From UBA12014 sp029248335 (GTDB lineage Bacteria > Planctomycetota > Phycisphaerae > Phycisphaerales > SM1A02): a DNA stretch of 64,000 bases. Made by a program: the position numbers and the translations under genes. This document shows positions 1 through 8,512 of this stretch, piece after piece (position 1 is the first letter of the stretch; every line of letters begins with the position of its first letter). The notes beneath the pieces were generated by a model, which did no database searches, was not told where the DNA came from, and saw nothing but the letters and a program-made list of their open reading frames with translations. The stretch lies in NCBI GenBank assembly GCA_029248335.1, contig JAQWJM010000026.1, forward strand, positions 1 through 64,000. Direction: 5' to 3'.

Positions 1-16
1 CACGCTCCGATCCGAA

Positions 17-1225
17 TCAGATACCGATGAGTTCCTCGACGAGCGTTCGCACACGACGCCCCCACGCACCCCAGTTGAGCTCCTGCCGGTAGCGGTGCAG
101 CGCCGCGGCCGAATAGGCACGATACCGCTCGGCAGGAATGATCATCGATTCGATGGCATCCGCCCATCCGGAGACCGGAGTCTCGACGGGAAGGCAGCGA
201 CCCGTGAGGCCGTCCTTGACGACGGTGGTCAGACCACCGACCCCCGAAACGATCGACGGACGCCCGAATGCGGCGCTCTCGATCGGTGCGATTCCGTACA
301 TTTCGCTCACCGAAGGCAGGATCGCCAGATGGGCACGGCGCAGAATCTCGCGGTGACGCCTGCGATCCGACTCCACCCCGTGATTCAACTGGCCCGCCCA
401 CTCCACGATGCTCCGATTGCAGATCGCGTGGCGGGGCCCGATGTAGTGCAGCCGGGTTCGCCAACCACGTTCTTCGAGCATCTCCGCGACGTCAGCACAC
501 AGCCCGACGCGTTTTCGTTCAGGGTCGGCCGCCACCACGACGAGCTCCAATTCACCTCCGACCACCGGGGTTGAAGTGATTTCGGAGGCGTCCTCCGAAT
601 CCGGAACCAGATTCGCACCCAACGGAACGATCTGTACCTTCGATGGATCGGCGCCATGATCCCGGCACATCGATCTCCGGCAGTAGTCCGACGGCACGAG
701 CACGAGGTCAGCCCGCTCCGCCGCTCCGGTCTCGAGCTGGACCGCGGCCTCGCGTGCTCCTCGTCGCTGGCCGGCGAAGTTCGAATAGGCCTCGTTCGCG
801 AGCGTCGCGGTGGCGTCGGTCGCGTAGACGACGGGAAGCGACGACTCGATCATGGAGACGAGCCCGCTCATATTCACCGCCACCACGACATCGAATTCGC
901 CCGCATCAATCTTGCGCGATGCCACCTCGGCGAAATCCCGCATCTCCACCATCGTGGATCGATACGTCCGATCGTAAGTGAAGCTTCTTTTGAATCGTCG
1001 AACCGATGTCGCGATTCTTCTGATCAATGCACCTCTGGCCATGGTTGGAAGCGGGAGACGTCTGAGGCTCTCCGGAGTGCAATCGAGGAGCACATTTTCG
1101 GTGTCGCACCCGGCTGAGTCGAGCCCCACGGACATGTTCCACGGCATTCCGGAGACCTGAGCCCGGTCATCATTCCATCTCAAGAACGCGATTCGAGGTT
1201 TACGACGCAAGAATCCATCTCCCAT
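17..1225 (-). CDS. Glycosyltransferase family 4 (GT-B fold)
   Basis: A 402-aa protein expected to transfer a sugar from a nucleotide-sugar donor to a cell-surface or glycolipid acceptor; donor and acceptor cannot be read from sequence. The C-terminal half carries the typical GT4 donor site near residues 314-333, with PIESAAFGRPSIVSGVGG (an E-x7-type motif followed by a glycine-rich loop). Just before it lies a LAILPSVSEMYG segment, as in GT4 enzymes. The N-terminal half is divergent and I cannot assign an acceptor class. There is no signal peptide or membrane span, so it is probably cytoplasmic. The ATG at 1225 opens MGDGFLRRKPRIAFLRW, a good first beta strand. It stands alone, 145 bases from the pdhC end on the same strand. 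Confidence 0.8.
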   Translation of the reverse strand: MGDGFLRRKPRIAFLRWNDDRAQVSGMPWNMSVGLDSAGCDTENVLLDCTPESLRRLPLPTMARGALIRRIATSVRRFKRSFTYDRTYRSTMVEMRDFAEVASRKIDAGEFDVVVAVNMSGLVSMIESSLPVVYATDATATLANEAYSNFAGQRRGAREAAVQLETGAAERADLVLVPSDYCRRSMCRDHGADPSKVQIVPLGANLVPDSEDASEITSTPVVGGELELVVVAADPERKRVGLCADVAEMLEERGWRTRLHYIGPRHAICNRSIVEWAGQLNHGVESDRRRHREILRRAHLAILPSVSEMYGIAPIESAAFGRPSIVSGVGGLTTVVKDGLTGRCLPVETPVSGWADAIESMIIPAERYRAYSAAALHRYRQELNWGAWGRRVRTLVEELIGI

Positions 1226-1370
1226 CTTGGAGCCAATGGAAACGCCACGGATTCGACAATAACCGACGCAGAGCTTCCGGCTGCCATAAAAAAACTCTCT
1301 CTTCGGTGCTTCGCGATGGCACGGGGCGTTGGCAATCAGGAATCACCGATGGAATAGGCGGGAGGCCGGC

Positions 1371-2738
1371 TCAGGCGAGGAGTCGCATCGGCTCTTCGAT
1401 CATCCCCTTGAGGGTGCCGAGATATCGGGCCGCCATCGCACCATCGATGACTCGGTGATCGAGGCTGAGCGTCGCCGCCATCTCCCAGCCGACCGCGAGC
1501 TGATGATCCCGCACGACCGGCTGCTCGATCGCCGCGCCGCACGCCAGGATGGCGGAGTTCGGCGGATTGATGATCGCCGTGAAATCATCGACGCCGAACA
1601 TCCCGAGATTCGAGATCGTGAACGTCGAATCCGACATCTCTTCCGTCGACAGTCCCTTGTCGCGGGCCTTGACCGCGAGATGCTTCGACTCCGCCGAGAT
1701 CATCCGCAGGCTCTTGAGATGGGCGTCGCGGATCGAGGCGACCACGAGGCCCCCACCACGCTCTTCCGGCAGCGAGATCGCGACACCGACGTTCACCCGA
1801 CCGTGCACGAGGATCCGGTCGCCGGCCCAGCTCGCGTTGAACATCGGATGTTCGGCCATCGAGAGCGCGCAGGCTCGAACGATGAAGTCGTTGACGCTGA
1901 GCTTGACGCCCTCGCCCGCGAGCTTCTCGTTGAGCGATCGACGAAGGTCCATGAGCGCGTCCATCGAGAACCGCATCTTCACCTGATAGTGCGGGATCGT
2001 CGCCTTGCTCTCGACCAGGCGACGGGCGATCGTCTGCCGCATGCCGGAGACCGCGACCTCGGTGCTCTCGAGCGCCGGCACTTCATGGACCACGGAACCG
2101 GGCGTCGCCGCAAGGGCCTGGTCGGGCGCCGTGGTCGCGGGCATCGGGATCGCGACCGGGGTGACCTCGCCCGAGGCCCCTTCAACGTTCGCACCCGCCG
2201 TCTCGACCGCCGCCAGCACGTCGCGCTTGATGATCCGTCCGCCGGGGCCGCTGCCGACCAGCGAGCGAAGTTCGATCCCGTGTTCCTCCGCGAGTCGGCG
2301 AGCGACGGGACTGACCCGCATCCGGGCGGCGTCACCAAATGACCCGGCCTGGGCGGGCGTTGCCGGAGACGTCGCCGGAGACGTCGCCGGGGTCGGCGTC
2401 GACGCGGATGGCGATTCCTCCGCGGGGGCTTCCGCGACCGGCTCGGGGGTTGCCACCGCACCGGACGGGGCGGCGGCATCGAGTGCGGCGGGATCCTCAC
2501 CCTCCTCGGCGATCATCGCGATCGGCGTTCCCACCGGCACCTGGGTGCCCTCACCGACGAGGATCTTCGCGATCACGCCGTCGTCGTAGGCCTGCATCTC
2601 CATCGTCGCCTTGTCGGTCTCGATGTCGGCAACGATCGCGCCGGAGGCGACCTCCTCACCCTCCTTGACGTTCCATCGAATGATGGTTCCCTGCTCCATG
2701 GTGTCGGAGAGTCGGGGCATGGTGAGCGTGATCGACAT
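1371..2738 (-). CDS. pdhC: Pyruvate dehydrogenase E2, dihydrolipoamide acetyltransferase
   Basis: This is the 455-aa acetyltransferase core of the pyruvate dehydrogenase complex, moving acetyl from lipoyl to CoA. One lipoyl domain spans residues 1-80, with the lipoylated Lys43 in ETDKATMEMQ. An Ala/Pro/Thr linker (about 90-135, with PATSPATSPATP) follows, then the E1/E3-binding domain at 142-176 (VSPVARRLAEEHG...GSGPGGRI). The catalytic domain ends with DHRVIDGA, whose His428 is the acid-base residue. Related E2s act on 2-oxoglutarate or branched-chain substrates, but the E1 alpha and beta genes directly upstream resemble pyruvate types. It is third in the pdhA-pdhB-pdhC operon, 54 bases after pdhB. 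The E3 gene is not in this window. Confidence 0.93.
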   Translation of the reverse strand: MSITLTMPRLSDTMEQGTIIRWNVKEGEEVASGAIVADIETDKATMEMQAYDDGVIAKILVGEGTQVPVGTPIAMIAEEGEDPAALDAAAPSGAVATPEPVAEAPAEESPSASTPTPATSPATSPATPAQAGSFGDAARMRVSPVARRLAEEHGIELRSLVGSGPGGRIIKRDVLAAVETAGANVEGASGEVTPVAIPMPATTAPDQALAATPGSVVHEVPALESTEVAVSGMRQTIARRLVESKATIPHYQVKMRFSMDALMDLRRSLNEKLAGEGVKLSVNDFIVRACALSMAEHPMFNASWAGDRILVHGRVNVGVAISLPEERGGGLVVASIRDAHLKSLRMISAESKHLAVKARDKGLSTEEMSDSTFTISNLGMFGVDDFTAIINPPNSAILACGAAIEQPVVRDHQLAVGWEMAATLSLDHRVIDGAMAARYLGTLKGMIEEPMRLLA

Positions 2739-2792
2739 GGTGTGCTTCTCGGCGGTTTCGTGACGCGGGGGCGGCGTGAATTGACGGGGCGA

Positions 2793-3779
2793 TCAGGCGA
2801 CGTAGAGCGAGCTCCGAACCGCCTCGGCGATCCGCCTCGCGTTCGGCAGGTATTCCTGCTCGAGGTTCGACGCATAGGGCGTCGGCACGTCCGCGCTGTG
2901 GACACGCATGACGTGGTTGTCGAGATCGTCGAAGCAGTGCGCGTGCACCTGGGCGGCGATTTCGGAACCCGGGGAACCGAAGCTCCACGACTGGTCGACG
3001 ACCACGCAGGAGTTGGTCCGGCGGACGCTCTCGACGATCGTGTCGATGTCGAGCGGCCGGATCGTCCGTCCGTCGATCACCTCGCAGGAGATGCCCTCCT
3101 TCGCGAGTTCCTCGGCCGCCTCCAGACAGAAGTGGACGGGGCGTCCGAAGGAGACCAGGGTCACGTCGGTGCCCGGGCGACGGATAACCGCCTTCCCGAA
3201 CGGGACGTAGTGGTCGCCTTCGGGAACGTGGCCCTTCATCGCCAGCAGGCGTTCGCTTTCGAGCATGAACACCGGGTCGTCGTCCTGGATGGCGGTGGCG
3301 AGCAGGCCCTTCGCATCGTCGGGGAAGGCCGGAATCGCCATCTTGAGCCCGGGGACGTTCGAGAAGAGGCCTTCGACGCACCACGAGTGGGTGGAGCCGA
3401 GCTGGCCGCCGGCCCCGTCGTTGCCGCGGAAGACGATCGGACAGCCGAACTGGCCGCCGCTCATGTAGAGCATCTTGGGCGCGTTGTTGAGAATCGGGTC
3501 GGCGGCCACGAGACTGAACGACCAGCTCATGAACTCCACGATCGGCCGGAGACCGAGCATCGCCGAACCGATCGCCATGCCGGCGAATCCGCTTTCGGAG
3601 ATGGGCGTGTCGATGACCCGACGCGGCCCGAACTCCTCGAGCATCCCACGGCTCACCTTGTAGGCGCCGTCGTACTGTGCGACTTCCTCGCCCAGCAGGT
3701 AGACCCGGGGGTCCCGATGCATCTCCTGAGTCATCGCTTCGCGCAGGGCGTCACGGAATTCGATCACACGCTCGCTCAT
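2793..3779 (-). CDS. pdhB: Pyruvate dehydrogenase E1 component, beta subunit
   Basis: This 328-aa subunit pairs with E1 alpha to decarboxylate pyruvate with thiamine diphosphate and acetylate the E2 lipoyl arm. The start is the ATG at 3779 (MSERVIEFRDALREAM). The reading frame stays open far upstream through pdhA, but that extension is antisense-like filler. Family motifs include LLGEEVAQYDGAYKVSRG near residue 30, TPISESGFAGMAIGSAMLG near 60, and the C-terminal transketolase-like domain with RTIRPLDIDTI near 240. Length matches the family (about 325). It overlaps the pdhA stop by four bases (ATGA), which implies translational coupling and equal subunit output. Confidence 0.93.
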   Translation of the reverse strand: MSERVIEFRDALREAMTQEMHRDPRVYLLGEEVAQYDGAYKVSRGMLEEFGPRRVIDTPISESGFAGMAIGSAMLGLRPIVEFMSWSFSLVAADPILNNAPKMLYMSGGQFGCPIVFRGNDGAGGQLGSTHSWCVEGLFSNVPGLKMAIPAFPDDAKGLLATAIQDDDPVFMLESERLLAMKGHVPEGDHYVPFGKAVIRRPGTDVTLVSFGRPVHFCLEAAEELAKEGISCEVIDGRTIRPLDIDTIVESVRRTNSCVVVDQSWSFGSPGSEIAAQVHAHCFDDLDNHVMRVHSADVPTPYASNLEQEYLPNARRIAEAVRSSLYVA

Positions 3780-4888
3780 CGGTTCTCCTCCGCATCGGTC
3801 ACGATCTGGGGCATGCTGGTCCCGAGGTACGGTCCGAACCGCTCCACGTAGACGTCGGTGTGAAGTTCCTCCATCGGGGGCTCGGGCGAAGCCTCCGCCC
3901 AGGCGATCGACTCGCGGACGATGAGCTTCTGCTCCTTGCCGAGCGCCTTGAACGCGGCTTCGTCGAGGAGTCCGCCCTCGTACATCGCGTCCCGGAGCCG
4001 GGTGATCGGATCGTCCGACTCCCACTGCTCCTCCTCGTGCCGGGTCCGGTACTTCCGGGGATCCGACATCGAGTGGCCCTTGAACCGATAGGTCTTGAGG
4101 TCCACCATCGCCGGCCGGCTCTCGGCCCGCGCGGTGTCCGCGACGTTCTTCATCGCCTCGTAGACGTCGATGACGTCCATGCCTTCGATCTCGTACCCGC
4201 GGAGACCGCAGCCCTCGCCCTTCGCGATGATCCGGTTCGCCATCGAGGTGCCTCGTTCGATCGAGGTTCCCATCGAGTAGCCGTTGTTCTCCACCACGAA
4301 GATGACCGGGACGTCGAAGAGGCTGGCGAGATTCATCGCCTCGTAGAAGGCACCCTGATTGAGAGCGCCGTCGCCGAGGAAGCACAGCGTCACGTGCTCG
4401 TTGGTCCCGCCGTCGATCACTTCGTCCTGGTACTTCTTGGCGAAGGCCAGTCCGGCCCCGAGCGGGGTCTGTGCGCCGACGATGCCGTGTCCGCCGAAGA
4501 GGTTGTTCGGCTTGTCGAACATGTGCATCGACCCGCCCTTGCCCTTCGCACATCCACCGATGCGACCGAACATCTCGGCCATGCAGTACTTCGGGTGCAT
4601 GCCCCGGGCGAGCGCGTGGCCGTGATCGCGGTACGCGGTCACGATCGGGTCGGCGTGGCGGACCGCGGCGGTGCAGCCCACCGCGACGGCCTCCTGGCCG
4701 ATGTAGATGTGGCAGAAGCCACCGATCTTCTTGTCCTGATACGCCTGCATCGTCCGAACCTCGAACTCGCGGATCAGCAGCATCTGACGAAGCCACTCAT
4801 GCAGTTGTTCGGGAGTCGCGGAGGTGCGATCGGCCAACGAAAGTCGGCCGCCGGTGGCGGTACGAGCAGGGTCGGTCACGGAGGACAT
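3776..4888 (-). CDS. pdhA: Pyruvate dehydrogenase E1 component, alpha subunit
   Basis: This 370-aa thiamine-diphosphate subunit is the first gene of the pdh operon. The ThDP/Mg signature is clear: GDGALNQGAFYEAMNLAS, then VVENNGYSMGT about 30 residues later. The phosphorylation-loop region reads YRFKGHSMSDPRKYR. The N-terminus MSSVTDPARTATGG is a short lead before EQLHEWLRQMLLIREFE, typical of the family. A sigma-70-like promoter lies about 65 bases upstream (4951-4979). Length fits bacterial two-gene E1 enzymes. A branched-chain 2-oxoacid E1 is the main alternative, but the HGHALARGM and GMHPKYCMAEMFGR stretches resemble the pyruvate enzyme. Confidence 0.93.
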   Translation of the reverse strand: MSSVTDPARTATGGRLSLADRTSATPEQLHEWLRQMLLIREFEVRTMQAYQDKKIGGFCHIYIGQEAVAVGCTAAVRHADPIVTAYRDHGHALARGMHPKYCMAEMFGRIGGCAKGKGGSMHMFDKPNNLFGGHGIVGAQTPLGAGLAFAKKYQDEVIDGGTNEHVTLCFLGDGALNQGAFYEAMNLASLFDVPVIFVVENNGYSMGTSIERGTSMANRIIAKGEGCGLRGYEIEGMDVIDVYEAMKNVADTARAESRPAMVDLKTYRFKGHSMSDPRKYRTRHEEEQWESDDPITRLRDAMYEGGLLDEAAFKALGKEQKLIVRESIAWAEASPEPPMEELHTDVYVERFGPYLGTSMPQIVTDAEENR

Positions 4889-4950
4889 CCATTTTCTCCG
4901 GGCGGAGTCGGGGACGGACGACGGGACGCTGACGGTCCCGCGAATTCCTG

Positions 4951-4979
4951 ATTATGGCGGGCCCGAGAGCCCGCGGCAA
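4951..4979 (-). promoter_or_regulatory. Candidate sigma-70 promoter of pdhA-pdhB-pdhC with an inverted repeat in the spacer
   Basis: On the minus strand TTGCCG (4974-4979) and CATAAT (4951-4956) are separated by exactly 17 bases. CATAAT matches TATAAT at five of six positions. The spacer is filled by the inverted repeat GCGGGC-N6-GCCCGC (4957-4974), which could be an operator where a dimeric regulator blocks RNA polymerase. A fortuitous GC-rich hairpin is the alternative. Confidence 0.5.
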
Positions 4980-5108
4980 CCTCGAATCGAACCGCTTTCG
5001 GATCGAGGATTCCGGGCGGCGGTGTCCGGATTCCATCTGCGAATCAGCCCGGCTTGCATTGGAACGCCGGTTCCAGTGCCAGGGAGAGCCCCTGTCGAGC
5101 CGGTGACC

Positions 5109-7373
5109 TCAGTTCGACGCGACCTTGTCCTCGTCCGCGGATTCCAGAAGTCTCGCTCGGAGCAGGAGAAGCGCCGTTTCTAGCTGCGCGTCGATCCCGT
5201 CCTCGATCAACGGCATCGGGTCCGGGCGATCCTCCGGATTCCGCTCGGCATCCCAATCCGCGATCAGGTCGGCCGATCTTCGGAGTTCGTACGCCTGCTG
5301 GTTCTGTTCGGGGGTCATCGACACCGTGATGTCCGGATTCACCCCCCAGTCGTCGTCCCCCTGCGTCTTGTGCACCAGCCGACCACGCTCCTCGCCGGGA
5401 ACGGGAGGCAGGGCGTAGTACTGCGTCGTCAGCTTGAGGGCCGCCTGGCCGGTTCGATCCGAGACGTCGTGGAGGGACTGGACGCTTCCCTTGCCGAAGG
5501 TCCGCTCGCCGATCACGACCGCCGCCTCGTGCACATCGAGGCACCCGGAGACGATCTCGCTCGCGCTCGCCGATCCCTGGTTCACGAGGACCACCAGCGG
5601 CAGTCCCTTGAGGAATGCCATCTGCGGCGTCGCAGGACGACTCCAGACCGTGATTCCATCCCGGTCCTCGCAGGAGACGATCTCTCCATCGTCCACGAAC
5701 AGGTTCGAGAATCGGATCGCACTGTCCAGCAGACCGCCGGGGTTGAACCGGAGATCGAGAATCAGGCCCCGCAGATCGCGGGTGGCCCGCATCTCGTCCA
5801 CCGCGACGAGGAAGTCGTTGAAGCTGTCGTCGTTGAAGGAGGTCAGGCGGATGTACCCGATGCCGTCATCGGGATCGATGAACCAGTCCCAGCTCGGGGT
5901 GCCGTCCTCGTCGAGGGACTTCTTGAACCAGCCGTTGACCGAGCGGATCTTGATCCGGTTCCGGACCAGCGGGACGTCGAGCGGCTGTTCTTCGCCGTCA
6001 CGCCGCAGCGACAGGAGAACCTCCTCGCCCTCGGGCCCGGTGATCTCATCCACGGCGCGGGTGAGGCTCCAACCCGTGGTCGGAATCCCGTCGACCGCGA
6101 TGATGCGGTCGTTCTCGAGCACGCCGCCCCGCGAGGCCGGTGATCCCTCGAGCGGGTTGACGATCATGATCTCCCGCTTGTCGTCGTGGCGGATCATCAC
6201 GCCCACGCCGACGAAGTCGCCCTGGACCTGCTGCTGGAACCGCCGGAGCTGCTCGGGCCAGATCACCTGCGTGTACTGGTCGGAATAGGCGTCTTCGAGT
6301 CGGTAGGTCGCGCCCTCCGCGAACTCCCGGAGGATCACTTCGTCCGGAACCTCGATGGAATCGCGATTGCCCTCGAGCAATGTCCGCATGATCCGGTGGT
6401 AGTCCTGCCGCGAGACGTTGGCCGCCGGCTGTTCGGCGAGCGACGCCCGCGCCGCCTTGACCACGGACCGCCAGGCCTTGACCTGCGCCTCGTCGGCCAG
6501 ACCGTCGAAGTTCTCGGCGAGCTGGTCGGTGGTCGAGAAGATCTCGACCGCCTCGAGCCCTCCATCCAGCAGCGGCTTCCAGCCGCAGTTCGAGACGTGC
6601 TCGCTGGCGGCGGTTCGGAGCGACGCCCGGACCATCCGCTCCGAGATCCCGTTCAACGCTTCCTTCCAGTCCTCCGCGAACGCCTCGTTGAACTCGGGGA
6701 ACTCCGTCTCGGGTTCGAGCCTCGCCATGTTCCGGGCTCGAAGCTCGTACAGCGCGCGGGGCGCGTACCTGGCAAGCAGTCCGATGCGACGATTGACTTC
6801 TTCGAGCCTCGCCTCGTAGTCCGCGTATTCGGCCTTGCGGTCGGTGTCCTCGTGAAGCGTCCGCAGGCGGAAGAGGATCTCCTGGACCCGCAGCCAGTCC
6901 CGCTCGGTCTGGGCAAGGGCCTCCACGGCCTCCGCCTGCTTCACCAACGCCTCGATCTCCTCCGCTTCGAGCACCGCGTTCCAGTCGTCGGAAAGCGTCT
7001 GAAGCCGGACGGCCGCGGTGAGCGCCCCCGTGACGTCGTCCTCCGAGAGCTTCGCCTCGAGTTCTTCCATCGCCTCGCGACGCCCGGCGTCGCGGTCGTC
7101 GTCGGATTTCGCGTCGTGTCCGTCCCGGGCCGCGAGCGCGGCCACGAGTTCCTTCCGCGACGCGTCGTCGGCATCGGCCGGCAGCGCAGCGAGGTGGGAT
7201 TCCACCGCGGCGGCATCGCCATCGATCGCGGCCTCCCAGAGACTCGCTCGCCAGGCTTCGACCGTCTCGGGGACGGCTGGCGGATCCTGTCCGAGGGCGG
7301 TCGACGACGCGGCGACCGCGAGCACGAGACCGGCGGTCAGGAATCGGAAGGAGGCGGGGCGTCGATCGAACAT
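5109..7373 (-). CDS. S41-family carboxy-terminal processing protease with PDZ domain
   Basis: A 754-aa exported serine protease related to CtpA/Tsp, which cleaves periplasmic proteins from their C-terminus. The start chosen is the ATG at 7373 (MFDRRPASFRFLTAG), preceded by GAGGA and followed at once by a signal peptide ending SSTALGQ; 29 further in-frame codons upstream lack protein character. Residues about 30-330 are a large alpha-helical N-terminal region, longer than in Bacillus CtpB. A PDZ domain follows (GVGVMIRHDDKREIMIV...GSPASRGGVLENDRIIAVDG). The S41 domain carries the Ser-Lys dyad at about Ser603 (NQGSASASEI) and Lys628 (GERTFGKGSVQ). It is transcribed divergently from the zinc-ribbon membrane gene to its right. 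Confidence 0.9.
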   Translation of the reverse strand: MFDRRPASFRFLTAGLVLAVAASSTALGQDPPAVPETVEAWRASLWEAAIDGDAAAVESHLAALPADADDASRKELVAALAARDGHDAKSDDDRDAGRREAMEELEAKLSEDDVTGALTAAVRLQTLSDDWNAVLEAEEIEALVKQAEAVEALAQTERDWLRVQEILFRLRTLHEDTDRKAEYADYEARLEEVNRRIGLLARYAPRALYELRARNMARLEPETEFPEFNEAFAEDWKEALNGISERMVRASLRTAASEHVSNCGWKPLLDGGLEAVEIFSTTDQLAENFDGLADEAQVKAWRSVVKAARASLAEQPAANVSRQDYHRIMRTLLEGNRDSIEVPDEVILREFAEGATYRLEDAYSDQYTQVIWPEQLRRFQQQVQGDFVGVGVMIRHDDKREIMIVNPLEGSPASRGGVLENDRIIAVDGIPTTGWSLTRAVDEITGPEGEEVLLSLRRDGEEQPLDVPLVRNRIKIRSVNGWFKKSLDEDGTPSWDWFIDPDDGIGYIRLTSFNDDSFNDFLVAVDEMRATRDLRGLILDLRFNPGGLLDSAIRFSNLFVDDGEIVSCEDRDGITVWSRPATPQMAFLKGLPLVVLVNQGSASASEIVSGCLDVHEAAVVIGERTFGKGSVQSLHDVSDRTGQAALKLTTQYYALPPVPGEERGRLVHKTQGDDDWGVNPDITVSMTPEQNQQAYELRRSADLIADWDAERNPEDRPDPMPLIEDGIDAQLETALLLLRARLLESADEDKVASN

Positions 7374-7626
7374 GCTTGAAATCCTCGAGTGCTGGTCTGT
7401 ATCCACTTGGTCGGCGAGCCGGGCGGCGTTCACCGCCCCTGAGCCTCTCCGGGTCTTCATCGAGCCGGAATCGGCTCCGGTCCAATCCGGGAGTCCGAGA
7501 CCCCTTTTTCATACCCTACCGAAGCCGGAAAGTTCGCACGGTCGGGCGCGTTTGGATTCTTATCAGACACCGGAACGGATTCACGTCCAGGAGCATCTCA
7601 CATTGACCCAGCGTGGATGGAGCCGG

Positions 7627-8511
7627 ATGCAGACCCCGAGCCAGACTCCGGCTCGGTGCGAATCCTGCGACTACGACCTTCGCGGCATCGCCGTCGGCGG
7701 GCGATGCCCCGAATGCGGCACCATCGTGCCCGAACCTCCCGCGAGATCGGCCGTCGACGGCGGTCGACCGGACCATCGGGATTCCGGACTCCAGGTGGTG
7801 GCGGCATGTCAGTATCTCGCCCTCATCCCGATGTCCGGGCTCATGTTTCCGGGGTGCGCGGGACCGGCACTGGGCGTGATCTCGGTCTTCGGCCCCGTCG
7901 GACGACTGGTCGCCCTGCGAGCCCGCTGGCGGAGAAGTCCGCTTCGCGCCATCGAACCGGACGGCTTCGGCAGGCTTCTTCTTCGCCTCGCACTGCTGGA
8001 GACCTGCGTCGCCGTCGCCTACCTCGCCTCGGTCATCGGTCTGCTTCCCGGCCTCGCTTCGTTTCCCACGCTGGTCGCGTACGCGCTCATGGCGACCATC
8101 TCGGTGTCGATGACGAACTTCAGCCTGAGACGCATCTTCGAGGGCTGGCAGTTGAGACTCCCCGACCTGCTCGCCCGGATCGGCTTCATCGCGGGATGCC
8201 TGGCCGGTCTTTCCACGACCGCGTTCATCATCGTGTGGATCGCCCGTCCGAATCCGGACATCGCCGGCATCCTCATCGTGATCGGTCTCGCGGTCGGGGT
8301 CGTGATGTCCCTGCTCGCGGTCTTCGCCGCCCGGGACGGACTCGGACGGGTGGAGTCGGTGCTGATCACCGACCTGATCGAGGCACACGCGGACCAGTCC
8401 GACCGGGAACCGCGCCCCCTCGCCGACCGCTTTCGGACGACTCCTTCACCCGATCCGCTGCCGCTCGAACCCGAACGTCCCCCGGTCCGGGATGACCTCG
8501 AGAAGCCGTGA
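7627..8511 (+). CDS. Zinc-ribbon multi-pass membrane protein, function unknown
   Basis: A 294-aa protein opening with a zinc ribbon (CESCDYDLRG...RCPECG, residues about 9-30) and then four to six hydrophobic spans between residues 55 and 245. This ribbon-plus-TM plan is common in planctomycetes, but I know no function for it. A second ribbon protein lies at 23862-25379, though the membrane parts differ. The start is uncertain. The ATG at 7627 is used here, but a TTG at 7603 has AGGAG nine bases upstream and would add eight residues. The last codon ends one base from the trpE stop on the other strand, so the pair is convergent. Confidence 0.7.
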   Translation: MQTPSQTPARCESCDYDLRGIAVGGRCPECGTIVPEPPARSAVDGGRPDHRDSGLQVVAACQYLALIPMSGLMFPGCAGPALGVISVFGPVGRLVALRARWRRSPLRAIEPDGFGRLLLRLALLETCVAVAYLASVIGLLPGLASFPTLVAYALMATISVSMTNFSLRRIFEGWQLRLPDLLARIGFIAGCLAGLSTTAFIIVWIARPNPDIAGILIVIGLAVGVVMSLLAVFAARDGLGRVESVLITDLIEAHADQSDREPRPLADRFRTTPSPDPLPLEPERPPVRDDLEKP

Positions 8512-8512
8512 A

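Noticed and set aside
1287..1293. A7 tract after pdhC as a possible terminator U run
   Set aside because: No stem could be found directly before it on the minus strand, so it is left as an A/T tract.
2793..4796. 667-codon frame suggesting a fused protein ending in PdhB
   Set aside because: The upstream 339 codons are the out-of-frame image of pdhA; the true pdhB begins at the ATG at 3779 in the four-base overlap.
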